Below are positions 8,131 to 15,788 of a stretch of DNA of 64,000 bases, in pieces. Source of the stretch: Opacimonas sp002292215. Its GTDB lineage: Bacteria; Pseudomonadota; Gammaproteobacteria; Enterobacterales; Alteromonadaceae. Made by a program: the position numbers and the translations under genes. The notes below the pieces were generated by a model that saw only the letters and a program-made list of their open reading frames with translations, ran no database searches and was not told the DNA's origin. The stretch lies in assembly GCA_943846745.1 (NCBI GenBank), contig OX044360.1:1-64000 (forward strand), given 5' to 3'. Numbering within the stretch: position 1 is the stretch's first letter; each line of letters begins with the position of its first letter.

Positions 8131-9039
8131 ATGTCTGAAATCAATGTGGTTGAGCAGCTTTTTAAAAAACTAGAGGGAGCTTTTGCTCATAACACGATCC
8201 GAGCATATCGAAGCGATTTTGCTCATTTTGCCACATGGTGTAGACAAGCACAGTGCGATCCTATTGCACACACTCCCGTAACGATGCAACAGTATGTCGT
8301 CTATATGTCAGCGCGATATACAGTCGCGACACTGAATCGACGTTTGGCTTCCTTATCATCCATCTTCAAGTTTATTGGTGTGGAAGATAGCACCAAAAAT
8401 ATAGATTTATATTTACTCTTAAAAAAAGTGAAACGTCAAAAAGGGTCTGCACAAATCCAAGCGGAACCGTTGACCAAAGAATTAATTGATCAACTGGTCC
8501 CATTTTGCGGCAGTGGATTGACGGCCCAACGCAATATCGTGATGTTGTATCTTGGAAATCAAACCATGCGTAGACGCAGTGAATTATGTCAATTTAGATT
8601 TAACGATATACTTGAGTTACCCGGTCAACGTTACGGCATAAAACTTCGTTTTAGTAAAACCGATCAAGAAGGGAAGGGCAAAGCGATTCCAATTACTTCC
8701 GAATTGTTGCAAATACTGCGTAGCTGGCAAACACAGATTGAACGTGTTACCGACAAGAGCCAAAACCAGGGGTTTATTTTACGTGGAGTGTTGAAGAATA
8801 AACACATAACCGCCTCACTGAGCCCTAACAGTATCAACCGCATATTAAAAGACGTGCAACAAGCTGCTGGCTTAAGTACTAAGGTCCCCTTTTCAGGACA
8901 TTCATTTAGAGTGGGTGGGGCACTGGATTTGTTGATGTCCGGTGTCGCAATGGAAAAGATTATGCTGCGTGGTGGATGGAGCAGTGAGTCAACCGTCATT
9001 CGATATCTTCGTGCATGGGATTTAATGGATGATGGGTGA
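8131..9039 (+). CDS. Tyrosine recombinase/site-specific integrase
   Basis: This 302-residue protein has the two-domain layout of phage-type integrases. The SAM-like N-terminal core-binding domain spans roughly residues 5-95 (AHNTIRAYRSDFAHFATWC). The catalytic domain spans about 115-300. Visible active-site features are the arginine region TMRRRSELCQFRFNDI, the lysine in RFSKTDQEGKG, the HxxR box GHSFRVGG, the GGW box and the tyrosine in VIRYLRAW. It would recombine short DNA sites, but no att site or excisionase is apparent. It is the only unbroken copy of four in this 13-kb stretch. The start ATG at 8131 lacks a clear ribosome-binding site, yet homology with the broken copy begins right after it. 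Confidence 0.92.
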   Translation: MSEINVVEQLFKKLEGAFAHNTIRAYRSDFAHFATWCRQAQCDPIAHTPVTMQQYVVYMSARYTVATLNRRLASLSSIFKFIGVEDSTKNIDLYLLLKKVKRQKGSAQIQAEPLTKELIDQLVPFCGSGLTAQRNIVMLYLGNQTMRRRSELCQFRFNDILELPGQRYGIKLRFSKTDQEGKGKAIPITSELLQILRSWQTQIERVTDKSQNQGFILRGVLKNKHITASLSPNSINRILKDVQQAAGLSTKVPFSGHSFRVGGALDLLMSGVAMEKIMLRGGWSSESTVIRYLRAWDLMDDG

Positions 9040-9145
9040 TTTATTTTGGAATATTATAAGATGTACCACAACGTCATATCATTTAGAATTATAGTATTCT
9101 TTCATATTAGAGTGCACTATATGGCTAAGAAAAACCCTACCTTCC

Positions 9146-9230
9146 CCCTGTGTCAGGATACTTGCCGTCTCTAATTTTTTAATAAGGTCTAGCCCACTAA
9201 TGTCTGGTAGTAATATATCGATAACGGTGT
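9146..9230 (-). pseudogene. Response-regulator receiver-domain scrap
   Basis: The minus strand reads VIDILLPDISGLDLIKKLE, the core of a receiver domain including the phospho-acceptor aspartate (D in VID) and the LPxxSGLDLIK loop. Only about 28 residues remain. It joins directly to the end of the IS66 remnant, so it marks an insertion or deletion junction. It does not encode a functional protein. Confidence 0.65.
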
Positions 9231-9831
9231 TTGTCAAACAGCACAATGGGCTTGATATCACTATCAGCGAGCTTATCTTTGGGTGAGTCGGCGCCCGTGG
9301 CGTACACCCACATGTAGGATTTAACATTGTCGTCACTGACTACATTTAACGTAGTCTCATCTGCATGTATCACCGGTTGTGCAAGCTGTATAACTTTGAG
9401 CCTGTTATAAAGTATTTACTGGTAATGACTTGCGCTAACAAGCTCGGTGTCGCATAGCCTTTGGGGATAATCGAATCTGGCATCGGCGCTTGTTTAATCT
9501 GATTCTCTGTCCCGCTTGTTTCACACGCTTTGCATGCATACTTAGGGCGTACATGCTCGATAACTTTGACTTGTGCAGGGATAAACGCAAGTTTCTCCGA
9601 CACATCTTCGCCGATGCAATGCAGCTCGCCATCACAGCACGCGCAGACTTTATCCGCCTCAGCGATATCATGCACAATGCGTTCACGCGGCAACTCGGCA
9701 GGTAATGGCTTGCGTTTGGCCTGCTGACGTTCATAGGTGACGGTCGTGGTCTCAGACTCAGTATCAATATCAGACTCAACACCCTGTGTCGCATGGTTAT
9801 CCTCTGCTTCATTAAACAGCTCACTGGACTT
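9231..9831 (-). pseudogene. IS66-family transposase remnant
   Basis: The minus strand encodes the IS66 N-terminal to central region. It shows KRKPLPAELPRERIVHDI, the zinc-finger-like CACCDGELHCIGED, KYACKAC, then PMPDSIIPKGYATPSLLAQVI. An internal deletion follows and the frame then jumps to HADETTLNVVSDD and SYMWVYATGADSP, where the catalytic D of ADE lies. Both ends are missing and there is an in-frame stop near 9832. It cannot transpose. It truncates the leader of the downstream dehydratase gene. Confidence 0.88.
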
Positions 9832-9905
9832 CTAAGAATCTTTCTTACTGCGCAACTATTTACTCCTATGCTATTATACTTAAGTAGAACTTCTCGGAAA
9901 CAATT

Positions 9906-11873
9906 ATGATAGCTAAATTATTTAATACCAATCGCACAAACAAACGACTGATTACAATGACAATTGACTCAATATTTGTGGTGTTTGCATTTTGGTGTGC
10001 GATGTTTTTGCGACTAGAGACACTTCAAGTCTTGTACGAACCGTCTTATTGGCTCGTTATTGTTACACTGGTTCCTGCAAGTATTGTTATTTTTATAAAA
10101 GCAGGCTTATATCGAGCTATTCTTCGCTATTTATCAACAATGGCAGTATGGTCTATCGTCGCTTCTGTCGCGATTTCCACCTCATTTTTAGTGCTAGCTG
10201 ATTTTTTCTATTCTACTAATTTACCTAAAACGGTCCCCATCATTTATTTTGCGTTAAGTTTAATGTTTATTGGTGGCTCTCGTATTTTGCTCCGTGCTTT
10301 GGTGAATACAATTACTCGAGAAAATAAACGAGCAGTGGTTATATATGGTGCAGGTAGTGCCGGTCGACAATTAGCGACAGGCTTGGCCAGTGGGGCTGAG
10401 TATGTAGCGGTAGCCTTTATTGATGACGATAGCGCTAAGCAAGGTTCGATTATTCAAGGGATCCCTGTTATTGCCTTGAGCCAACTCGATGACGTACTCA
10501 AAAATCATATAGTATGCAAAATCTTATTAGCTTTACCTAGTATAAAACGCGGTGCGAGAAAACAAATTTTAGGCGATTTAGAGCGATTTTCGGTGGCAGT
10601 ACAAACCATCCCTGGGATCAATGACGTGATTGAAGGTAATGCCTCCTCTGATGAAATTCGTGATGTCGAGATAGAAGATTTACTTGGTCGTGATTCAGTG
10701 TCACCTCGAAGTGAATTGATGACTGCCAATATCTACAAAAAAGTCGTTATGGTAACCGGAGCCGGAGGCTCTATTGGTTCGGAGTTATGCCGTCAAATCG
10801 TGCGTTGCCAACCGACTAAATTAGTCTTATTTGAGCTTTCTGAATATGCTTTATATAGTGTTGAGCGTGAACTTCAAGCGCTGGTCCAGCAAAAACAATT
10901 AAACGTTGAAATCATTCCGTTGATTGGCTCAGTGCAACGGATAAATCGTGTAGAAAACGTCATGAATGCGTTTAATGTTCAAACTGTGTATCATGCCGCG
11001 GCTTATAAACATGTACCTTTGGTCGAAAATAACATCGTAGAAGGGGTACGCAATAATATATTTGGCACTATGTATACAGCACAAGCCGCTATTAATGCCA
11101 ATGTCGAGACGTTTGTACTGGTATCCACAGACAAAGCGGTTAGACCCACCAATGTCATGGGGGCAACTAAGCGGATGGCTGAATTGGTGTTGCAAGCACT
11201 GTCGCATCAACAATCGACAACGCGCTTTTGTATGGTACGATTTGGTAACGTACTAGGCTCCTCTGGCTCTGTGGTACCACTGTTTCGCAAGCAAATTAGT
11301 GAGTCAGGCCCTGTTACCTTGACGCACAATGATATTACTCGATATTTCATGACCATCCCTGAAGCGGCGCAGCTTGTTATCCAGGCGGGTGCGATGGGCA
11401 AGGGTGGGGATGTGTTTGTGTTGGATATGGGCGAGCCGGTTCGTATTCGTGATTTAGCTGTTAAATTGATACGGTTATCAGGCCTAGAGGTTAAAGATGA
11501 ATTTAACCCTCATGGTGATATCGAGATCCAAACTACCGGTCTGCGTCCAGGTGAAAAATTATTCGAAGAGTTATTAATTGGTGATGATGTAGTATATACA
11601 GATCACGAGCGCATTATGACAGCCAATGAAATAATGCTCCCTTGGAATGACCTACTAACGATCATTAAACAGTTAGATACGGCTTGTCATGATTTTGATC
11701 ATCAAGCCATCCGAGATTTATTGATTGATGCGCCTACTGCATATAAGCCCAATGATCCTATTGTGGATATGTTGTATTTAGCTAAGCAAGCCAATCCGGA
11801 GCTACATTATGGCACACCGGCTAATGATCCGAAGGTCGTCAAATTTAATCAAGTAAAAAACAAGCCAGCGTAG
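9906..11873 (+). CDS. Membrane-bound UDP-sugar 4,6-dehydratase, WbpM/CapD/PglF type
   Basis: This 655-residue protein has four N-terminal membrane helices (about residues 15-125). A first Rossmann-like segment follows (IYGAGSAGRQLA, about 143-155), then the catalytic SDR domain starting at VTGAGGSIGSELC (about 281). The active-site region is VSTDKAVRPTNVMGATKRMA (about 405), with Met in place of the classical Tyr, as is usual for the long WbpM/PglF forms. Such enzymes convert UDP-GlcNAc to the 4-keto-6-deoxy sugar on the cytoplasmic face, feeding QuiNAc, FucNAc or bacillosamine synthesis. The start has GGAAA upstream. A terminator follows at 11918. A decayed paralogue lies at 3695-5682. The exact product sugar is not determined. 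Confidence 0.93.
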   Translation: MIAKLFNTNRTNKRLITMTIDSIFVVFAFWCAMFLRLETLQVLYEPSYWLVIVTLVPASIVIFIKAGLYRAILRYLSTMAVWSIVASVAISTSFLVLADFFYSTNLPKTVPIIYFALSLMFIGGSRILLRALVNTITRENKRAVVIYGAGSAGRQLATGLASGAEYVAVAFIDDDSAKQGSIIQGIPVIALSQLDDVLKNHIVCKILLALPSIKRGARKQILGDLERFSVAVQTIPGINDVIEGNASSDEIRDVEIEDLLGRDSVSPRSELMTANIYKKVVMVTGAGGSIGSELCRQIVRCQPTKLVLFELSEYALYSVERELQALVQQKQLNVEIIPLIGSVQRINRVENVMNAFNVQTVYHAAAYKHVPLVENNIVEGVRNNIFGTMYTAQAAINANVETFVLVSTDKAVRPTNVMGATKRMAELVLQALSHQQSTTRFCMVRFGNVLGSSGSVVPLFRKQISESGPVTLTHNDITRYFMTIPEAAQLVIQAGAMGKGGDVFVLDMGEPVRIRDLAVKLIRLSGLEVKDEFNPHGDIEIQTTGLRPGEKLFEELLIGDDVVYTDHERIMTANEIMLPWNDLLTIIKQLDTACHDFDHQAIRDLLIDAPTAYKPNDPIVDMLYLAKQANPELHYGTPANDPKVVKFNQVKNKPA

Positions 11874-11917
11874 GTAGATGAGGTCAATCAATTGACTTAA
11901 ATTAATAGATTGTTTTG

Positions 11918-11943
11918 AAGGCTCCTTGTTGGGGCCTTTTTTG
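11918..11943 (+). terminator. Rho-independent terminator after the dehydratase gene
   Basis: AAGGCTCC pairs with GGGGCCTT around the loop TTGTT and is followed by a T tract. It is a strong intrinsic terminator for the gene ending at 11873. The same hairpin and about 20 flanking bases recur at 14562. Confidence 0.88.
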
Positions 11944-12113
11944 TTTTTAGGATTTGATTTTTATCTATCAGTGGCTTGGGTACTTTAAAGACAATTTAAC
12001 CGATTTCTGGTCATTAAGAGTCTTGAGCGAGATTTAGCGTGACATTGTGCGAATTATTGCGCCATCCTCCTAATTGTTCTATTGTTATGTAGGGTAAAGT
12101 TAAGGAGCATTAT

Positions 12114-12539
12114 ATGCTATACGAAAAAGAATACTGCCAGCTCACCAACACGCCAATACCAAAAAATGTAAACGTAATAGATATACTCGCTAAAGGTTTA
12201 CCACTTATCGCTGTGGATGAAATCGCTCGTATGTTTGACATTAGTCAATCTCAAGCATCATTGCTCATAGGTGTTTCAATTAGAACCGTACAAGCAAGAA
12301 AAAAAGAAACGCCTCTTAAAACGTTGCACTTACAAGAGTCCGACAGCGCTCTGCAAATTACGAAGTTAAGAAACGATGCGCTAGAATACTTTGGTTCTGA
12401 GCAAGCTGTTAATCATTGGATGAAATCTGTGAATAAAGGGCTTGGAGACAAAGCCCCGATAGCGCTTTGCAATACGGGAGTGGGAAGAGAGTTGGTAAGA
12501 GAATCACTTAACCGCTTAAAATATGGCATGACCGCGTAA
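12114..12539 (+). CDS. Xre/MbcA/ParS-type antitoxin of a RES toxin
   Basis: This 141-residue protein has the layout of Xre antitoxins of RES toxins (DUF2384). An N-terminal HTH-like part is seen (FDISQSQASLLIGVSIRTVQ). The C-terminal domain contains EYFGSEQAVNHWMKSVN and an ending NTGVGRELVRESLNRLKYG that inserts into the toxin. It neutralises the RES enzyme and represses the operon. A good ribosome-binding site, AAGGAG, lies 7 bases before ATG. The stop overlaps the toxin start (TAATG), which indicates translational coupling. Confidence 0.9.
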   Translation: MLYEKEYCQLTNTPIPKNVNVIDILAKGLPLIAVDEIARMFDISQSQASLLIGVSIRTVQARKKETPLKTLHLQESDSALQITKLRNDALEYFGSEQAVNHWMKSVNKGLGDKAPIALCNTGVGRELVRESLNRLKYGMTA

Positions 12540-13012
12540 TGGAAGTGTACCGACTGGCTAACACAAGTTATATTCCATTAGATGGTAAAGGTGGTTTATA
12601 TGGTGCAGGCCGCTGGCATAGTATGGGTAACTTAGTGACCTATGCTTGTAGTTCACGGGCGTTAGCAGTGTTAGAACGATTTATTCATGATGCCGACACT
12701 TTGTCTGTACCCAATTTGCAAATGTTAACTATTCATATTCCAGATCATATGTCATTCGACCAACGATTTGAAAAAGACCTCCCAAAAGGGTGGGATACGA
12801 CAGAAAACGGCCAACAACAAGTCTCTCAGAACATTGGCACTGCTTTTCTTAAGAAACTTGCACACCCTTATCTAAAAGTACCATCTGCCATTGTAAGTCA
12901 TGAGTATAATTATATTTTAAATCCCCTTCACCCAGATGCTAACGAGATAAAAGTTATTTCTACATGTAGTTATCAATACGATCCAAGATACAAGAAAATG
13001 ATACGAGAATGA
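12539..13012 (+). CDS. RES-domain toxin (NAD+ phosphorylase family)
   Basis: This 157-residue protein has the RES-domain residues. The arginine is in VYRLAN, followed by GGLYGAGRWHSMGN, the glutamate is in ALAVLERFIH, and the serine region is PSAIVSHEYNYILNPLHP. Family members degrade NAD+ with phosphate and stop growth until the antitoxin is restored. It is the second gene of a coupled operon with the Xre antitoxin. The last residues (YDPRYKKMIRE) are intact. A 3' fragment of the same gene is at 7841-8049. After its stop the sequence switches at once to integrase and dehydratase scraps. Confidence 0.9.
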   Translation: MEVYRLANTSYIPLDGKGGLYGAGRWHSMGNLVTYACSSRALAVLERFIHDADTLSVPNLQMLTIHIPDHMSFDQRFEKDLPKGWDTTENGQQQVSQNIGTAFLKKLAHPYLKVPSAIVSHEYNYILNPLHPDANEIKVISTCSYQYDPRYKKMIRE

Positions 13013-13129
13013 TAATTTTGCCACATGGTTTAGACAAGCACATTGCGATCCCATCGTACATACACCCGTAATGATGCAAGAGTATGTTGCAATTCGTGCG
13101 TTGCCAACCGACTAAATTAGTCTTATTTG
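13012..13129 (+). repeat. Mosaic scar of integrase and dehydratase fragments
   Basis: Bases 13013-13090 match the integrase gene at about 8228-8305 (ATTTTGCCACATGG, then TAGACAAGCACA). Bases 13092-13129 match the dehydratase gene at about 10796-10833 (GTGCGTTGCCAACCGACTAA). Neither is in a useful frame. It records two successive joins of local genes next to the RES gene. Confidence 0.85.
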
Positions 13130-13347
13130 TTATCATGAAACTTCTTGCCAGCTTCATGCTCTAGAACTTCTTCTACAGTAGCTTGTGCCCCCTCTATTTT
13201 TGAATAAAGGACCGCTTCTTGTTGTGTCAATGGTGATAACATCACTGCTAGATTAACCACTCCTTGTAACAAGCCACAATACTCCGCTAGTTTTGAATTA
13301 GCTTCTCCTACTAGGGTAGCAAGCTCAGCAAACTCTAGACCTACATT
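13123..13347 (-). pseudogene. Truncated unrecognised ORF
   Basis: A minus-strand frame without a start codon reads GLEFAELATLVGEANSKLAE, then GVVNLAVMLSPLTQQEAVLY, and ends KKFHDNK and stop at 13123. Its composition looks like real coding sequence, mostly helical. A stop lies three codons upstream of the first aligned residues, so the 5' end is lost or shifted. The stop codon coincides with the junction to the dehydratase scrap, so the 3' end may be altered too. I do not recognise the family. Confidence 0.45.
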
Positions 13348-13464
13348 TTATCCGTTGCGTACTACCTGTAACACACAAATCACATTACGTATTTTATTTA
13401 GAGAAATCTAATACATAAACTTGTTAATGTATTCTACGTCATACACAAAGCTCCTAGTGTATTA

Positions 13465-13700
13465 TTAAGCGACAAGCTCGGTTTGTTCCATACTTTCTGC
13501 GCGTTTTTGCTGTATCAACTTACCAATGGACTTTAGAAAATACTCATGTTTTTGCATAGTGACGTTATGATAATTAAACCAAAACGCCTTAAAGCACAAA
13601 ATATTGTGCAATGATGGTTTGTTGTTCCAAAATATCCCCTATCAAACCGACAAGATGCGTTAACTGTTTTGAGCTATGTATCAAGGTTCAATTCTAGTCC
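13465..13700 (-). pseudogene. Unrecognised small ORF, broken
   Basis: Two minus-strand frames read HLVGLIGDILEQQTIIAQYF (about 13610-13690), then after a stop and shift KAFWFNYHNVTMQKHEYFLK followed by SIGKLIQQKRAESMEQTELVA, ending at 13465. A short ORF from the ATG at 13557 would give only 30 residues. The pieces look like one small helical protein with a frameshift near 13600. It lies directly upstream of the fragment at 13123-13347 on the same strand, and the two may once have been an operon. No family is recognised. Confidence 0.4.
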
Positions 13701-13786
13701 AAGGATCAGGCTTATTTTACATATAACAATAGTATGCTGTAGATTCATAAGTAATTAAGCTTATGAGCACACCAAAGAGGTCATGT

Positions 13787-13954
13787 ATGCAAACATTAAC
13801 CATTTATGAGCAAGAGGCTGTTAGTGGCGGTATTTTATTTGTACCGTTCATTGCCAAGGTATTAATAGTCGATATTGCTATTACAGCGTTTACTATAGGC
13901 TATACTCAAGACAAAGTTGAACAGTTTAGAGGAGATTTGCAATGCGAAGTTTAA
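13787..13954 (+). CDS. Double-glycine-leader bacteriocin-like peptide 1
   Basis: The 55-residue precursor starts at the ATG at 13787, which has AGAGG about 8 bases upstream. An earlier ATG at 13763 lacks any ribosome-binding site. The leader MQTLTIYEQEAVSGG has the LxxxE..V.GG pattern recognised by PCAT/C39 peptidase exporters. The predicted mature peptide begins ILFVPFIAKVLIVDIAIT, is hydrophobic, and ends in a polar tail (YTQDKVEQFRGDLQCEV). It overlaps peptide 2 by 13 bases. This fits a class II or microcin-like bacteriocin, but it could also be a signalling peptide. No exporter is in the window. Confidence 0.68.
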   Translation: MQTLTIYEQEAVSGGILFVPFIAKVLIVDIAITAFTIGYTQDKVEQFRGDLQCEV

Positions 13955-14139
13955 GTATTCAAGATAGTGAGCAAGTGCATGGCGGTATTTTATTTGTACC
14001 GTTTATTATTGCAAACGCTCCAGCGATCATGGCTGGACTAAGTGCGACAGCGTCATTTGTTGGTAAAGCCGCTGTCGTGGCCACAACAGCTTATGCAGCA
14101 GGCGTTGTGGTATCGAAAGTAGAAAATTGGCTACAGTGA
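13942..14139 (+). CDS. Double-glycine-leader bacteriocin-like peptide 2
   Basis: The 65-residue precursor has GGAG upstream of ATG. The leader MRSLSIQDSEQVHGG ends in GG at residue 15, the same leader length as peptide 1. The mature part begins ILFVPFI, identical in its first seven residues to peptide 1, then becomes Ala/Gly/Val-rich (AIMAGLSATASFVGKAAVVA) and ends VVVSKVENWLQ. Small-residue-rich helices of this kind are typical of pore-forming two-peptide bacteriocins. Genes 1 and 2 overlap and are likely made together. The activity is inferred. Confidence 0.7.
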   Translation: MRSLSIQDSEQVHGGILFVPFIIANAPAIMAGLSATASFVGKAAVVATTAYAAGVVVSKVENWLQ

Positions 14140-14140
14140 T

Positions 14141-14500
14141 ATGAAAACAATGTCATATCTAACACTTTTTCACTATATATTTGCAGGATTATTAATGTTG
14201 AGCGCAGCATTGTTGGTAAGCACATCGTTGATGGGCGTTGCAATTGCGTTGAGTATTGGTTTATTGGCGATACACTTGATTCAAGCAGGGTATCGGGAAC
14301 GATTAGTTGCGTGGCCAGTAATGTTAATTGGAGGGTTATGTATCAGTTCACTTACGCTGGTATCAAACCGTGCGTTTGATTGGCAAGGCCTACAAGTATC
14401 AGTCATGCTATTTGCTTTAGTCATGGGTATGTATTTGGTGTTGAGGCTGTTTTCCCCTGACATCGCAGCACATATAGATATGGATGATCAATCGATGTGA
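14141..14500 (+). CDS. Small integral membrane protein, candidate bacteriocin immunity protein
   Basis: This 119-residue protein has about four hydrophobic segments: IFAGLLMLSAALLVSTSL, IALSIGLLAIHLIQA, VMLIGGLCISSLTLV and VSVMLFALVMGMYLVLRLF. It ends in an acidic tail (DMDDQSM). It starts two bases after the stop of peptide 2 with no separate ribosome-binding site, so translation is probably coupled. Position, size and topology match immunity proteins of class II bacteriocins. No family motif is recognised, so the role is inferred from context alone. An alternative ATG lies at 14150. Confidence 0.6.
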   Translation: MKTMSYLTLFHYIFAGLLMLSAALLVSTSLMGVAIALSIGLLAIHLIQAGYRERLVAWPVMLIGGLCISSLTLVSNRAFDWQGLQVSVMLFALVMGMYLVLRLFSPDIAAHIDMDDQSM

Positions 14501-14561
14501 GTGAGATATGGCTTCATTATGGCTGCGGTGCTGGGGTTAATATCGCCAAATTTACATACTG

Positions 14562-14587
14562 AAGGCTCCTTGTTGGGGCCTTTTTTG
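14562..14587 (+). terminator. Rho-independent terminator, duplicate of the one at 11918
   Basis: The stem AAGGCTCC/GGGGCCTT, loop TTGTT and T tract are the same as at 11918-11943. About 25 downstream bases (including TTTTTATCTA) also match, with one or two changes. It would end the peptide-immunity transcript. The identity of flanking sequence shows a duplicated segment rather than convergence. Confidence 0.85.
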
Positions 14588-14734
14588 TTTTTAGTATTTG
14601 ATTTTTATCTAAGAATTTTACCTATATTTTATTTGGGGTTGTGATGTTATCTTCGATTAATAGTAATGTAGATTGGAATACAGATGAATCGGAATATGGT
14701 ATTTGAAATACTATAAATCTGTGGCCAAAATGAC

Positions 14735-14890
14735 TTGACCACTTCAGTAAATGGTGGCTTGTTCTTTTTAGCTGCGCCATTAGTGTATGCCTTTTCTGGT
14801 ACAACAATCTCTGGAGTTGCCACAGCGTTAGGTATTGGCACCGGGGTAGGAGTCATTGTCGGCGGTTTAGCTGCTGTTTATTCAGACTAA
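14735..14890 (+). pseudogene. Third double-glycine peptide gene with damaged leader
   Basis: The frame reads DLTTSVNGG, a double-glycine site, followed by LFFLAAPLVYAFSGTTISG and a glycine/alanine-rich hydrophobic end (GIGTGVGVIVGGLAAVYSD). It stops at 14888. No ATG is in frame. A TTG at 14735 would leave an 8-residue leader, and a TAA lies four codons before the last leader residues. An ATG in another frame at about 14682 suggests a lost base in the leader. It resembles peptides 1 and 2 in design but not in sequence. Functional only if translation begins at TTG. Confidence 0.55.
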
Positions 14891-14925
14891 TAATATATTT
14901 ATTAATTAACTTAAAGGAGTGAGGT

Positions 14926-15288
14926 ATGAAAATGCCTCACTATTGTCGTATGAAAAACATTAAACCAATCCTCTTGTCTTTCGCTTTTTTATGTATCAGG
15001 GAGTTACTACTTTTTTCATTGAATCTGCAATACCCTGGATATTCATTATCTTTTTACGCCGGTTGCGTCTTTTCGTTAGCTCGTCATTAGTTTGTTTTTG
15101 GTGCATATTATCAACAGCAGACTAGCCTCTTATTGCCTGTGTACATTGGAGGGATATTTGCAGCTTTGTTTGATGCGTTGTTGAGTATGGTGTTTACTGG
15201 AAACTTTGTTGTATGGAATGGAATACTCTTGATTGTATGTTTGTGTGGCATGTTGTCGGATGAACAGCGTGATGACGGAGATTTATAA
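14926..15288 (+). pseudogene. Small membrane protein interrupted by in-frame TAG, candidate immunity protein
   Basis: The ATG at 14926 has a strong AAAGGAGTGAG ribosome-binding site. The frame reads about 54 residues with two hydrophobic segments (ILLSFAFLCIRELLLF, YSLSFYAGCVFSLA). It then meets TAG at 15088 and continues in the same frame for 65 more residues with two more hydrophobic segments (LLLPVYIGGIFAALFDALLS, VVWNGILLIVCLCGML) and an acidic tail. Without the TAG it would be 120 codons, almost the same length as the membrane protein at 14141-14500, and it sits in the same place after a double-glycine peptide gene. A nonsense mutation is the simplest reading. Confidence 0.6.
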
Positions 15289-15425
15289 AAATCTTTGGTA
15301 AATTTGCCGAGTTCTTGGGTACTACTTGTCATTGATCACTAACGATTCTACTCAGTATCTTCGTTGTCCATTGCCAATCACAATCCCGAAATGGATGAAC
15401 TAATTGTGTTTTGTGAAAAGCTAGA

Positions 15426-15737
15426 TTATGTTGACCGATTTATTTTTTGTATGAACTGCCATAGGGCACCTGTATTTTTGGCAGTTTCGATAATTCGCAA
15501 ATCCTCAATATCATTCAGTGATGACAGTAAGATTCCTCGAGTAAACGGTATCCGTCTAAAGTAATAACGATTGTTATGTTGATAAATATAGGCTTGGCGT
15601 TTTATTACCATGAATAGCACTGGAATAATAAGTAACGCTGTCCAAGAGATTGTTTGGGTTATTAAAAAATAAACGTTCACGAATAACCCTCCAATTAATA
15701 AGCTTAAAAAAATACTATTAATGATTGAGCGAGGCAT
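15426..15737 (-). CDS. Small membrane protein of unknown function
   Basis: From the ATG at 15737 (AAAGGA about 8 bases upstream) the protein has 103 residues. An upstream ATG at 15773 has no ribosome-binding site. Two membrane segments are visible (INSIFLSLLIGGLFVNVYFL, WTALLIIPVLFMVI). A cytoplasmic C-terminal part follows, with YIYQHNNRYYFRRIPFTR and SLNDIEDLRIIETA, reminiscent of a small PH-like domain. It lies alone between galU and the peptide cluster. The function is unknown. Confidence 0.6.
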   Translation of the reverse strand: MPRSIINSIFLSLLIGGLFVNVYFLITQTISWTALLIIPVLFMVIKRQAYIYQHNNRYYFRRIPFTRGILLSSLNDIEDLRIIETAKNTGALWQFIQKINRST

Positions 15738-15788
15738 GTTTTTTCCTTTAAGGGTTGTGCCGTTAGAAATCAAATAGTCGAATTAAAA

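Noticed and set aside
12960..13157. 65-residue minus-strand ORF across the RES 3' end
   Set aside because: It spans the RES gene end and two mosaic scraps, so it is an accidental frame.
15364..15564. Plus-strand ORF opposite the small membrane protein
   Set aside because: The minus-strand frame has a good ribosome-binding site and clear membrane helices, whereas this frame has neither.
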